A stretch of DNA of 64,000 nucleotides from Dromiciops gliroides (GCF_019393635.1 NC_057863.1:642665306-642729305); one strand, 5' to 3'; counted from the stretch's first letter, positions 32,500 to 44,627 are shown. Notes: a model not told the origin generated them from the letters alone. Made by a program: numbers and translations.

Positions 32500-32830
32500 T
32501 TAAATAAAGATGGGGAGATCCGCCTCTAAGAGAACGGGGACCCCCGCTCTCTGCCGTTCTTCCCCTCGCCTTCCACCCCGTCTCTATAGAGGGATGGGGG
32601 CAGGGGAGACACAGCGGGCACCGAGGCCCCATTTACCAGAAAATGACCAGAATCTGAATTCGGGAGGCCTCGTCGGGACTTTCGCTGGTTTGTTGCGGCA
32701 AAACGAGTGGGGGGGCCGGGTCTCTGTCAGAGCAGTGGTCGGTTTCCATGACCCCCGGGAGGGGGGGCGGCGCCCGTCTAACACACCTGAGCGCAGGCAG
32801 TTACCTGCCTAGCAGCCGCCGTTCGGAAAA
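32500..32830. promoter_or_regulatory. CpG-rich segment, possible SELENOV-like promoter
   Basis: A GC- and CpG-rich stretch between DLL3 and the SELENOV-like exons, just upstream of the latter on their strand. No motif fixes a start site and no SELENOV-like N-terminal exon is recognised here. Confidence 0.3.
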
Positions 32831-33059
32831 AGAATTCGGTCACAAGAGGGAACTGTTACATTGCATTCGGTCGCACCTCCAGTCACCCAAAGGTGAGGCG
32901 TAAGGGTGTGCCCTGGAAAAAGGTCTTCCCAGCCAGTCCCCTACCCTTATGGAGAAGAGTCACTGGCACACGGGTAAACACTTGTAGGCTCCAGCCCAAT
33001 CGGAATAATAGGATCACAGACGGAGAATTAATTAGGAGGGCGCTCAGACATCTAGTTCA

Positions 33060-34559
33060 GCCCTATCATTATACAGGTTAAGAAACTGAGGTCCCAGAGA
33101 GGCGAAGTACTTGCTCGAGGCCAGCCTGGTAATAAATGGCAGCGGCAGGATTCGAACCCAAGTCCCAGGATTCCAAGTTCAGGCTGCCTTCCTACAGCAT
33201 AGCTTCCACTCAGGATCTCTCTCTCTCTCTCCCACCCTCCACCCTCCCCGCTCCCCCCCCACAACGCTTCTAAATTCTCCCCCCTGCAAGGTGCTCTCAG
33301 AATCCCTGGACTCCAAATAGCAACTGGGTAGAGGAGGGAGCAGGAGTAAGGAGGTTGGTGAAGGCTGGTGAATGGCAAAGGATTTTAAAGATATTTCATA
33401 ATAACTGCATACAATCATTTATTATTATTATTATTATTAGAATCCAAATGTAACCTCTCTTCCTCAAATCTGGGTCCAACCACTGGAGAAGGAGATCGTT
33501 TAGACCCTTCGAGCCCTAGTGGGAGGTGGAAGCTAAGCCTTCTGACAAGATTCTGGGGATGAGAACTGAAGGAAGCATCGGGGGAAGTGGGGAGAGCTTT
33601 TAGCAGATGGGTTTTTCTCCCTACAGTCCTCCAAGCGATCCTCCCTCAAACCTGTTTGCCTAGGAACTACGGTCTGTGTCTAGCTCTGGAGAAAGCTGCA
33701 GCCAGCCCTTCCCCTTTGCCCGTCCCACCTTTTCCAGGGGGTTGTTGTCCCACAAGCCCAGAGATTCTCCTAGAACCAATATACCTAGCAGGAGGGTGAT
33801 TTAGGATTCCTAAATCCTCTGACCCCTTTGTTGCCACTTCCAGCTGAAAACCTCCTAAGAACATTATAGGGGTTAACCTTGAATGACATCAGTCTACATA
33901 CCTCCCCCAAGCCCATACCAGAGAACCCTGGCTGGATCCCGGGGCCACGCGCAGAGAAATGGACATTGAGTAAAATAAAAATCATTCATAGATGCATCTG
34001 CAGAGATGAGGAAGGGGGACTGATGTAAATATTCTTTTTACACAATTCAAAGTGGGATATGAGGTCCTTGGCTCCCCCAATCCAGAACTCCTGAGTTTTT
34101 CGGGAACAGGCTTCGTGAGCCACAACGGGATTAAGGCAACTCCCTTCCCCAAGAGACTTTTCCTGCCTGCTGTATGCCTGAGTTTCCCCATCCCTTGAGT
34201 GTGTTGGGGGGAAGAGGGGAAATGTCTGCAGAAACAGCATCAGAGAATAAATATGTTAACGTCTCTAGGTCTTCAAGGGAGCTTGAGAAAGCGAGAAGTC
34301 CGGCGAAGGGCTGATTCAGACCTAGAAGCGAAACGAGAAGACAGGATCGTCGATCGAGGAGGCAACAGATGGTTGTGCCCAGTCCCCTCCCCCAACTATC
34401 CCATGACCCAATGGAGAAAAAAGAGTTTCAGGGAAGAAGCTCTCCCCACCCCGCACCCCCACTCAGCTCTGCAAAGGGGGAAAACCAGCGACTAAGAAAG
34501 AGCAGCGAGAAGGAAATTTAGACTCTGGAAATGAGAGAAAGGGAGGGCAGGGCAGAGGC
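33060..34559. other. DLL3 3' flank, no gene seen
   Basis: Holds a MIR-like remnant (33065-33170) and (ATT)n at 33418-33440. The nearest minus-strand AATAAA I see is at about 33416, 1.1 kb past the DLL3 stop; the true poly(A) site is undecided. Confidence 0.45.
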
Positions 34560-37500
34560 TCAAAGGAAGGGAAGTGGGAGAAGACTCGCCTCTCTGGCAT
34601 AGAGGGGGCAGTCTGGGATGACATAGATGGTTCGAGGGTCGCTGTCCTCTGCAAGACACCAATCTTCGGTCCTGCTGGAGAAAGAGATGGGGCTGGAGGG
34701 AGGGAGGCTCCCAGGTCCCCCGTCCCCCGCCCCAACACCAGGACTGAGAAGAAGTGGCGATTATCAGAAATAGCGTGGGATAACTTACTGGAAATTCGAA
34801 GGGACGATTAGCATTGTTTTCTGGGCAAGAAACACCGGACCTAGATCCAATTTCTCCAATTCCCCAGTCCCCTGAAACCTTTTCGCACCGCCCCCTCCAA
34901 AGCCCGTGCGCCAGCTTCCTCGGGAACTAACTATCGGATCACGGATTAGAGAACGGTCGGACCAATCGGCAGCGCTCCCCCCAGACCACAGAATGGGCAG
35001 AAGCAGGGAACATTTACGGGTCCTAGTTGTCTGCAACTTCACCTCATCCCCGACGACGGCTCCAGCCGTCGCTGCGTCCGCTCGTGCTTGGGCGCTTTTA
35101 AGTTCCCGGGGCCCTGAAAAGGGGGGACCTGGGAGCCAATCTCGTGAGCCCGGAGGTTGTTGAGTGCGTCGGCTGGAGGCGGGGTTGGCGGAGCAGGGTC
35201 TGGGGAGGAAGGAAGGGGCCGCGCCCCTGGACTCCGCCGGCGGGCCCGGGCTCTGACCAGGAGGGCCGCGCCTCCCGCCACGACCGCCAACAGCAGCACC
35301 AGAGCGAAGGGAAGTCCCAAGGCCCCCGGCAGGGGTACTTGTCTGCGTCGGGCAGCTTCTGGGGGCCCGCGGTGGGGCCCGGGCGGGGGAGGGGCAGGAG
35401 CCGGCGGGAGCTCGGAGCCGTCCCCTTCCTTAGGCCCGGGACTCACGGGGAACTCACAGCGCGCGCCCATGTAGCCCGGAGCACAGGAGCACACGTGGCC
35501 GGAGAAGTGCGCGTAGCAGCGGCCACCGTGCTCGCAAGGCTGGGGATCACAGGGGTCAGCGCGCTCACGACAGTCGCGTCCCCCAAAGCCCAGCGTGCAG
35601 GAGCAGCGGAAGCTGTGCGCGCCGTCCACGCATGTGCCCCCGTTGGCGCAGGGCCGTCCCGCACAGTCGTCCAGGTCCCTCTCGCAGCGCGGACCCCCGA
35701 AGCCGGGCCTGCAGCGGCACAGGACCGCGCGGCCCAAGTCCAGACAGAAACCGCCTACGAGGGAAAGAGAGCCCCGGCGTCACGTCCCTCTTTTGTCTAC
35801 ACCCCCCCTCCCCCGCCCCAGCCTCAGCTGAGCCTGGGACGCACCGAGACTGAATTCCCAGCACCACCCGTCCCTTTTGGAGATGCGCACCAACCCTGAG
35901 AAGCCACCGAATGAAAGGATCTCAGAGCTGGAGAGAACCTTGGAGAGCGTCTGATCCAATCACGTCAGCCTCATTTTCTCTCTTCCAAATCACCTCATTC
36001 CTGTCTGTCCTCTCTGCTTTCCTTACCCTCCTGCAGCTCTCTGATTCTGAGGCTTTCTCTCGGCGTTTCCTTACTTCTCTCGGCTACAGTTTCGCTTGGG
36101 CTCCCTCAGCTTTACTCTCCCTCTCACTCATCTTCACTCCCCAATAAAGGAAAGGGCGAAGGCCTTTGGTCTCCAGGTCTTGGACGAGCCTCACGGCTGT
36201 CCCTATACTTCTTCCAGGTCCCTCTGCCCCAGACCTCCAGCCCATGGTTCAATGGAAAGATTTGAAATCAAAGGAGCTGGATTCAAGTTCTGACATCTAC
36301 TACCTAAGACCTTAGGCAATTTACTCAACTGGGGCTCTCTGAGCCTCAGTTTTCTCGTGTGAAAAATGAGGTCGTTGGACTAGATCTTTTCTAGTTTTAA
36401 GCCTATCATCTAGTCATCTCTGGCCTCAGTTTCCTCTTCTGTCAGATGAGGAGTGGTCTGCATGGTCTTGAGGGTCTCTGAGTCCTGTTCCCTTCACCCT
36501 CCCCGAGGCTCACCGTTGCGACAAGGCTGCAGATTACAGCGATCCATCTTCTTCTCACAGTTGGAGCCATGGAAGCCTGGTGGGCAGCGGCAGGTGTAGC
36601 CAGCAGGGGCCCCGCCATCCACACAGGTACCGCCATTGAAGCAGGGCCCATCAGCACAGGTCATCCCAATGACCTCACACCGCTTTCCATAGAAGCCCCG
36701 CGGACATGTGCATTCAAAGTCCCCGGCCACCTCCTGGGAGCAGAAAGGGGAGGGAGGGAAGGAGGGAGGGCGTTAAGAAGGACCAGAGGTCGTAGTTCAA
36801 ATCTTGGCCCTGCTACTTACTACGTGCCCTTCTCTGAACCTCAGTTTCCTTATCTGTTAAATGAGAGGACCTAGATGATCCCCTAGTCCATATGTCCGAT
36901 TGCACTGATTCTGGCGCCAGCGTCGCCTTTCTGAAGTGTTGTAACAGCCTTCCAACTGATCCCTCAGTTTCCTCTTTCTCTCCTTCTTTAATCCATCTTC
37001 CACACTTCTGCCCTAAAGCACAGATCTGACTGGGGTAGCACAGCTCCCTCTTGCCTCCAGGATAAAATACTCTCCACTTGGAACTTCCATCTCTACCCTT
37101 TCTAGCATCTTTCTGGATACTGCCCTTCATGGCATCTTTCTAGAAACTGCCCTTTAAAGATTCTGGACTCAAACGGAACTGAGCTTCTAGCTCTTCCCCA
37201 GACTCCGAATTCTGCCCTACAGCCATACCTTTGCACAGGCTAACTGGAATTGCAGCCCTTTATCTCTTTCTTTCTTTCTTTCTTTCTTTCTTGGGCGGGG
37301 CAGTGAGGGTTAAGTGACTTGCCCAGGGTCACACAGCCAGTAAGTGTCAAGTGTCTGAGGTCAGATTTGAACTCAGGTCCTCCAGGTCTGGTGCTTTATC
37401 CACTGTGCCACCTAGCTGCCCCTGCAGCACTTTATCTTAACTTCTCCAGACTTTGCCTTCTGTCAAGTCTCAGATAAGGCACCACCTTCATACTTTCCCT

Positions 37501-40500
37501 GATCCACTTCCCACACCCCTAGTGCTTTCCCGCTGTTCCATCTCTCTCCCATTAGACTTGCTCCTATATACCTTGTATCTATCCCTCAAAGTGTGAGCTC
37601 TCTGAGGGGCAGGGACTGTGGGAACAGTGCCTTGCATCCTGTAGGAGCCTAATAAATGTTCGATGAGTTGAATTGAGTCTAAGAACCTTTCCCACTCTCA
37701 GTCCTGGGATCCCTTATATGTGTTCTCTTGTCTGGTTTCTGAATATGACTTCGGAGACTACTCCTGGGATGGATTATGGGATCATGGCTCTCAAGCGAGA
37801 AGAACCCTTAGAGGTTATCTAGTCCAACCGCTCCTCCCCATTTTACATATGAGAAAACTGAGGCCCAAAAGGAGGTGAAGTGATTCCCCCCTTTCCCTGG
37901 CCCTCAACACACCGTCCTCAAGGTCTCCTCTGAATTCTGCCTCCTACACGTCCCTTCCTTTCCATGCCTATGGCCCCTACCCTAATCCAAAACCTGGGCC
38001 CAGGGCCAGAAGGATCCTAGACTAAACCAGGGGGCTCAGTGACAAATATGTTGATGGATCTATGCCAGCAGCATCGTGATGACAGCAAAAGTGTCCTAGA
38101 TTCCAGTCAGGCAAACTGGGTTCAAGTCCTGACTCTCCCACTAACAAGCTGTTCGACACTGGGCAGGTGAATTCCCCTCTCTGAGCCAGTTTCCTTATCT
38201 GTCAAATAGGGATAATAATTCATGTAACAGATGGCTTGTTAGGAGGAGTGATTCTAAGCTTTCCAAAATGCTTTCCGCACACTATCAATTAGGTATTTTC
38301 CTCATCCAATAGATAAAGCAGCTAAGGCTCACAGCTAGCAAGTATCAGCAGCAGTATCTGGACCCAGGTCTTCTTAACTCTAGGTCCAGGGCACCATGCC
38401 CTGGGGTACATAAAGGAAGCATTTTGTAACCTTAAAGTGTTCTAAGGCATTGGTTTTAGCACACACAGAAAAGAGGGTCCCTCATCAAAGGCCACTGAAA
38501 GGTCAGAGGTCAGGGTTCCTGGAAGAGGGAGAGCCTGAAGTCAGGACTGGTCATCTGGGGGCAGGGGAAGAACTCGGGGGTCAGTACTAACACTGCAGCT
38601 GCCACCATTGGTACATGGGTGATCATCACACAGTCCGGCTGGGAAGAGGCATTGGCGGCTGGAGAATCCTGGGAGGTTGGAGCAGGTGGCTCCGTTGGTA
38701 CATGGCTGGAGGCTGGAGCAGTCACTGTTGGGGACTCGGATGGTGCAGAGGGGGCCAGTCCAGCCTTGACGACAGTGGCACTCACCTGGCCTTTCACAGG
38801 AGCCATACTCAGCACTGCAGCCTGCCTGACATATGGCTGCAAGGGGAGAGATGAGGGACCCCAGGCAGAGAGAGGGAGTGAAGGATGAAGGCCACAGAGA
38901 TGTGGGAAGAAACAAAAGTGGAAAGATGGAATATTTGGGAGAGAAATATTAGGGGAGTTGGGGGAGAAGGAGAGGTGGAGAGGAAAATCGGGTGGAGAGA
39001 CACAGGGGGGCATCAGGGAGAGCGATAGGGGAGAAACAAGGAGTTTGGGGGGAAAGGTTTGTAGAAGATATTGAGGGACATGGAGTTTGTGGGAGAGATG
39101 GGAAAAAAATAAAACAGGAAAGAGTTATGGGAGATGTGGTGAACACATGACATCGGGGAAGACCTTGACAGGAGAGTGGTTGAAGATAAGGTTTGTGAGA
39201 GTTTTGAAGGAAGAGAGCAGAAAAAACGGTTTAAAGGAACATGACATATTTAGGGAATAGAAAACAAAGAAGAGACAATGGGAGAGACCCAAAGGGGGAG
39301 GGGAGAAAGCTTGGTGAGCTGTTTGGTGACCGCCAAGCTTAGCCTGACTACCACCTCCAGCCCTGGGAATGGCAATGGGAGGGGGCCGGCTCCCAGGGAG
39401 TTCTCAGAGTCTCGAGAAGGTAAGTGTTAGAGGAGCGTCGAACTCTAAAATCAGGGTGTTTGGAGGGGGAGAGTCTACGTCATTCTGGTGAAAAGAGAAC
39501 TCGGCCTCTCCTTGGGTGGGAGCGGAGGGTCCTTGGTTATCCGCCCCTGTCCCACTAGTTCAACTCAACGCTGGGCTCACACCTTCCGCAGCCCAGCCGT
39601 CCAGGCATCCTTCCCCCTCCCTCCCCCGGCCACCAGCCCAGCCCGTTCACTCACGCCGGGCACACATGTCTCCAGCCCAGCCGTCCATGCACACGCGCTC
39701 CCCGTTGGCCCCGCAATGGAAGTGGCCAAGTGGGTCGTCTCGAGGGCGGCAGAGTCGGGCACAGGCAGGACCATAGTAGTAAGGCTCGCAACGAACCCGG
39801 TAGGAGAAGAGGAGCTCCCAGCCTCCGGCCTGCCTAGCATCCCGGGACCAGGGGCCGCCCACCGCCAACTTGTGCCGCCCAGCCAACCGGCTCAGCAGAC
39901 TCCGATCCGGCCCTGCAAGCAACAGGAATGTGGTAGCCCGGACCTGTGGTCCCAGCCAGCCTCATCTGTGCCTGGCGGCGGACCACAGGCCTCCCCGCTC
40001 CTTGATGCGGGAGCCCTTGAGAACCCAGCCCCCCTGGAGGTTTACAGCCCACTGCACCCCACCACCCTCCTATCTGTGATTCCAGGCCACAGGTCCCCTC
40101 CTACCTGGATAACGTAGGCCCTCCGATGTCAGACACAATCTCTGACGTGGTGACTTGGACTACACAAATTCCAACACGTGGGATTCCCAGAGCCCGGACC
40201 TCCCTCCCACACCCCTCTTTCTCCACCCTCCCCAGCCCACATACAAGAGTTCGCGGTACCAAGTTCCCCAGGCCCCCATGGAAATCAAAGACCACCCCCT
40301 CCAATCTAACTCCACCCACACCCTGAATGCCCCGCCCCCGCTGATACCCGAGCCCCCCCTTCCCTTCCATCTCCGCTCTTTCCCCTTCCCTCCCCTCACC
40401 TGGAAGCTTCTCCCCCAACTCTTCCTTACTCCTGGAATCAAGTTCCTCCCTCCAGGATTCGATGATTAAAGAGAAAGTCCCCTGGAGGAGGGGGCAGAAA

Positions 40501-41655
40501 GGACACGGGGGAGCATCAACAGGAAGTCGGAGGGAATTCGAGAAGGGGGATAGGAGAGGAGGAATGGAGGAAGTAATTTCCTAGCTCAGGGGAGAGGGAC
40601 ACTGCAGGTAGTCAAAGGCTTTAAAAGAGGAAACAGATATGAGACTGAGAAAGATGCTGCTTTGTATAGAGAGAGGATCTGAGGGTCCCTGAAGTCAGCA
40701 ATGAAGATTGGGGTGGGAGCATGAATCTGGGGAAGTCTCGGAAATGGAGAGAGGAGGCTGTGTCTGGTCATCCCTCAGGGAACCCCGTGGTTAGGGTCTT
40801 CCAAGATAGGAGATAGGAGCACCAGAGGGTCTGCTTCTGTCGGTTGGGGTGCGGCCATGTCTGGGAATGGAGGTACCTCCTAGTTTCTGAATTAGAGTCT
40901 AGGGAGGAAAGGGGGGCGGGGGGCGTCCTGAAATCTTAGGAGATGAGAGTCTCAGAGTTCTGGGGATGGGCTTCATCCCGCGTCTAGGGAAGGTTTCCCG
41001 GGGTGTAATTGGGATCAAAGACATTCCTGGACATCTGAGGGAGTGACTTCTATAGAATTGGACGGGAGTGGGATATCCTAATGGAATCTGATGTGGAGAT
41101 CTTCACATAGCCGTGAAAGGGGGGGGGGATCCCACAAGGTCGCAAGGTTCTGGAGGGCCGAGAGTTCTATTAACTCAAAAAAGGGCTCCTCACCGGCCAA
41201 GCGGTCCGGAAGGGAACACGGATGAGGCCGTCAGTCAGGGAGAGCTGTGGACCCGGATCGGTGGGGTCCCCGGGGTGGGGGGTCCCTGGGGTACTGAGCG
41301 CAGCCCCTAGGACACACGGCAGCTCTGGGCTCCGGTCGGGCAGCGCAGGCTTCAGGCAGACACGAAAGATGAGACGGCAGGAGCCCCGGGTACCACACGG
41401 GGAGTCTGGAGGGGCCAGGGACCCTGGACCGCGCCGGAAGGAGTGGATCTGCAGTTCGAAGACTCCTGCGCAGCGGACCTTAGGGAGCAACAGGGGGACA
41501 AGAGGTCAGAGAGTCCCAAGTACCCCACCCTCCTAGCCCAGTGTCCCGCCGGAACCCCTCCTCCGGGGCCGCCCCGATGCCCCTACCTTGGGAAGACAAA
41601 GTAAAGAAACCAGCGCCGCCAGGAGCCGGGCGCCCAGCGGCCGTCTGGAGGCCAT
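34560..41655 (-). CDS. DLL3: DLL3, delta-like Notch ligand 3
   Basis: DLL3 is a single-pass Delta-family protein needed for somite segmentation. Eight minus-strand coding exons: 41587-41655 (ATG 41655), 41194-41478, 40400-40481, 39655-39912, 38592-38836, 36514-36733, 35043-35754, 34560-34671 (TGA). All junction phases agree and sum to 1983 nt, 660 residues; human has 618. Order: signal peptide ([20 protein letters not shown]), MNNL region (about 24-185), DSL (187-229), six EGF repeats, a Pro-rich stalk, membrane segment ([20 protein letters not shown]) and a cytoplasmic tail ending [13 protein letters not shown]. The first EGF is followed by a degenerate spacer, as in human DLL3. Exon 7 uses the GATGAG|GTGAAG donor, the choice that keeps frame into exon 8 ([12 protein letters not shown], like human VDWNRPEDVDP). 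The DSL is canonical, unlike placental DLL3. Synteny with TIMM50 and SUPT5H confirms identity. Confidence 0.96.
35043..35754 (-). other. DLL3: DLL3 exon 7: last EGF repeats, membrane segment, cytoplasmic tail
   Basis: Encodes EGF4 (completed from exon 6), EGF5 ([15 protein letters not shown]...) and EGF6 ([15 protein letters not shown]...). Then come a Pro-rich stalk, one membrane helix, a basic stop-transfer (RARARRR) and a tail with the conserved DALNNLR motif. The tail includes [14 protein letters not shown] with two lysines, where I recall the human tail having none before the final residue. Very GC-rich. Confidence 0.93.
36245..36410 (+). mobile_element. MIR-type SINE in DLL3 intron 6
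   Basis: AGGCAATTTACTCAACTGGG, GAGCCTCAGTTTTCTCGTGT. Confidence 0.65.
37263..37422 (-). mobile_element. tRNA-derived marsupial SINE in DLL3 intron 5
   Basis: (TTTC)n tail then GGGCAGTGAGGGTTAAGTGA; TGCAGC(C/A)CTTTATCT flanks it. Confidence 0.93.
37570..37675 (+). mobile_element. L2 LINE 3' end
   Basis: GTGAGCTCTCTGAGGGGCAG, GGAGCCTAATAAATGTTCGA. Confidence 0.7.
38090..38270 (+). mobile_element. MIR-type SINE in DLL3 intron 5
   Basis: TTCAAGTCCTGACTCTCCCA, TTCCTTATCTGTCAAATAGG. Confidence 0.65.
39655..39912 (-). other. DLL3: DLL3 exon 4, canonical DSL domain
   Basis: The exon encodes [20 protein letters not shown] followed by [20 protein letters not shown] and WAGDMC. Six cysteines (C187, C196, C200, C212, C220, C229) have the DSL spacing, with the YYYG and CRPRDD...GHF motifs shared by DLL1 and JAG1. 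In human and mouse DLL3 this stretch is degenerate (CEPPAVG..., no DD..GHF). Confidence 0.95.
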
Positions 41656-41689
41656 GGCGCTCTGGGTTTGGAGGCGGCAGAGCCTGCGA

Positions 41690-41730
41690 GGGCAGCTTTA
41701 TAACCCGAGGCGAGGCCCCGCCCCCAAGGA
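41690..41730 (-). promoter_or_regulatory. DLL3: DLL3 core promoter: TATA box and GC box
   Basis: On the minus strand a TATAAA (41697-41702) lies 42 bp before the ATG, with a GC box GGGGGCGGGGCC (41714-41725) just upstream. A start about 25-30 bp past the TATA box would give a very short 5' UTR. E-boxes CACCTG and CAGCTG lie about 1.1 kb upstream (42,718-42,735), possible bHLH sites. Confidence 0.6.
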
Positions 41731-41764
41731 GACCCCGGCCCAGCTTAGGGGAGGAGGGAAGGGA

Positions 41765-41862
41765 GGAATGCGTGTGTACGTGGTGTGTTACTGTGTCTGT
41801 GTGTATGTGCGTGGGGGGGGGGGTGTGCGTGTGTGTGCACGCGAGTGTGTGTGTTACTAGGT
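41765..41862. repeat. (GT)n-rich tract upstream of DLL3
   Basis: Interrupted TGTGTG units with a G-run, about 100-200 bp upstream of the DLL3 start codon. Confidence 0.9.
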
Positions 41863-41869
41863 GATGATG

Positions 41870-43430
41870 TGAGTGCAAAGCTTCCTGTAGGCGACTGTCC
41901 GTTCGTGTTACTAGCGGGTTTGTGGGTGTGCGATCTTGTAGACATCGTTAGTTGCCTTACTGTCTGACGTTACCTTTGTCTCCCTGCGTTTCTAGGTCAT
42001 TGCTCCCAGGTGGATCTGAGTCTCTGGTTTCACCTCAAACTCTCCGAGACCGTCGCGAACCTCACCCTCCGCTTGGGCGCAGCCGAGAGGTGGCAATGCC
42101 CTCATGTTTGAGGGGACCGAGGGGAGTCCTGAAGTGGGGGGAGGCACCCAAGGCTGGCAGGCATGAAAGACTTGTAAGCTGGGAGGGGGAGCCCGCAGCG
42201 AAGAGATCACGGACTCTAGGGAACCCGGGGTCTCGAGAGTGATTTGTGTCTTTGTGTGTCTGTATATCGGGGAATTGTTTGGGGTCTTGTGTGGAGAACG
42301 TGTCTGATTTGTGGCTGTGGCTCTTTGTATAGCGGTTCATTGATCAGTGTTTTCCCCCAACGCTGGGGGGGTGTGGCCCCCTCCCTGGGCAGCGCCGCTC
42401 CCAGACGCAGGCATTTGGTCTGTCTGCGCAACCTTGGGGGTGGGGGAGTACAGTGAGTACTGGAGCGAAGATCTGACCCCAGAGCAGAGGCCAGCCTGCC
42501 ACCAGGCTAGGGCTTACCAGCTGTATGTAAATCCGGCCATCTGCCTCCCAGGCTGCCCAAGCCCAGCCATCCCCTTCCTTTCCCGGAGGCCCCCTTTCCT
42601 TCTTTGGTCTTCCCCCCCTCCGGCTTTATGACTGGGGGAGGGGTGTCTCCATTTGCTCCAGGGGAGGTGTGAGCAGCAAACGGGCAGGAAATGTCTCTGA
42701 AGTATTACGCTGTCAGGCACCTGGGTACCAGCTGGTCAGGGAGGGCACTGGTCAGCCCCAGGTGCTCCTAAGCTAACCCGGGCTCCCCAGGCACGCACCC
42801 TTACAAGAAGATCCTCACCTTCCAAACTCTCCCCCCTCCTCCACTACACCCCATCACTACACATTCAGCATCCTAGGAGCTCAGAGAGGGGAGTTTGGAA
42901 CTATCTGGCCCAATGGCTCTCTCAGGGCAGGAACCCCACCATGGCAGCTCAGATAGGGAACTGGCCTCTTTAGCCATCTGAATGCCTCCCCCAACAGGGA
43001 GCTCCTGCCTCTCCAGGTAGCCTGTCCCGAGTTGTGTCCAGAGATAGTAAGTCTTTTCTTACATGGAGCTGAAACCTATCTCCTTCGGAATCTTCCAAAT
43101 GGCCGATTCTACTCTCCTGATCCTTACTGAACACACTTTAACCCTCTCCCCAGTGGTGACCTTGCAGGTGCTGGAAAACGGGAGCCGCATCCCCCTAGTC
43201 ATCACTCCTCCAAGCTAAACATTCCCATTTTTCTAGGTCCACCATCGTAGTCCTAGGCAACTGAGAACATTTCCAGCCAACCTCTCCCCTCTTTCCAATT
43301 GTCTCCAGCTTGTTGCTCTGACCAGACCTCTCTCTGTCCTTGAATTTCTCTCCATATTCCCATCTCCCTACTCTCCCTCTCTCCATTTTCTCTCTTCCAT
43401 CTCAGGCCCTATTTCATCAGTTCAGTCTTT
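41870..43430. other. Intergenic upstream of DLL3
   Basis: GC-moderate, few repeats. Contains paired E-boxes CACCTG and CAGCTG at 42718-42735 and another CAGCTG near 42518. No gene seen. Confidence 0.5.
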
Positions 43431-43671
43431 GTCGATCTTTGTTTTCTTTTTCTTGCTTGCTTTCCTTTCTTTCTTCCTTTTTTCCTTCCTTCCTTTTTTC
43501 TCTTCTTTATCCCTTCCTTCTTTCCTTTCTATTCTTTTTCTTTCTTCCTTTCTCTTGATTTCTTTCTTTCTCTCTCCCTTCTTCCTTTCTTTTCTTTCTT
43601 CCTTTCTCTCTCTCTCCCTCTTCCTTCCTTCCTTCTTCTTTCTATCTTTTTCTCTCTTCCTTCCTTTTCTT
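43430..43671. repeat. Pyrimidine (TTTC/TTCC)n tract
   Basis: Almost pure C/T on the plus strand; open frames are Phe/Ser/Leu low complexity. Confidence 0.96.
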
Positions 43672-43819
43672 TTTTTTTTTTTAGTGAGGCAATTGGGGTT
43701 AAGTGACTTGCCCAGGGTCACACAGCTAGTAAGTGTTAAGTGTCTGAGGCCGGATTTGAACTCAGGTACTCCTGACTCCAGGGCCAGTGCTCTATCCACT
43801 GCACCACCTAGCTGCCCCC
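43672..43819 (-). mobile_element. tRNA-derived marsupial SINE
   Basis: Inserted in the tract; CTCTTCCTTCCTTTTC flanks both ends. Confidence 0.94.
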
Positions 43820-44627
43820 TCTTCCTTCCTTTTCAACAACACCATCATTTGCAAATTTCCCTCCACCCTCAGCTGCTCTCTAGAACAAAGCACCCTTATG
43901 CCAAACAGACCTATTGATCACACCTGTGCCTTATTCCCAGGACCCTGTCCTTTAACCTCATCATGTTTATAGATCTAAAGTTAGAAGGCCTCTCAAAGGT
44001 TGATTTCAATAAATATCTATTAAGCACCAACTATGTGCCAGGCACTGTGTGTGCTAAGAATTGGGAATACAAAGAAAGCCAAAATAATGATCTCTGCTGG
44101 AAGAGCTCATGGTCTGTAGGCCCTCATTTTACAGATGAGGAAATGAATGTCAAGAGAAGTCCAGTGACTTGGCCCAGCATCCCATAGCCAGAAGACTCAG
44201 GATCTGACTCCCATGACACCACAGTGCCTCTTACTACTGGCCGATCCAGGACCAGAGGTAGCCCCTGCAGGGCTGATATGTTCAAGGGCCAACGTCCTCC
44301 AAAGCATTTTGGGGACAGAATCAGCTGACCTGTCCTTGAAGGGGCTCCAAGGATAGCAGAGACCTTTCCAGGATCATACTTCACTATGAGGAAAAGGCGC
44401 TGACCCCAGCTGGCATCAATGCCTCACCTCCACTCTGATCTTCTGGGGAGCAGATCATTTAAAGGGGGAGGAAACGGATTCAGAGACAGGGAGGGACTCA
44501 GCCACATCATAGCCAGCATTTAATTGAACTTCAGGTCCTTAGATTCAAAATCTAGGACTCTTTCAAAGAATCTCGACACAGCAGTCTCTCTCTCCCTATC
44601 CTCCTCCAGCCATACCATTCCCAGGAC

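Noticed and set aside
35144-35899. 251-codon plus-strand open frame
   Set aside because: Antisense shadow of GC-rich DLL3 exon 7.
39488-40117. 209-codon plus-strand open frame
   Set aside because: Antisense to DLL3 exon 4 and its flanking introns; GC-driven.
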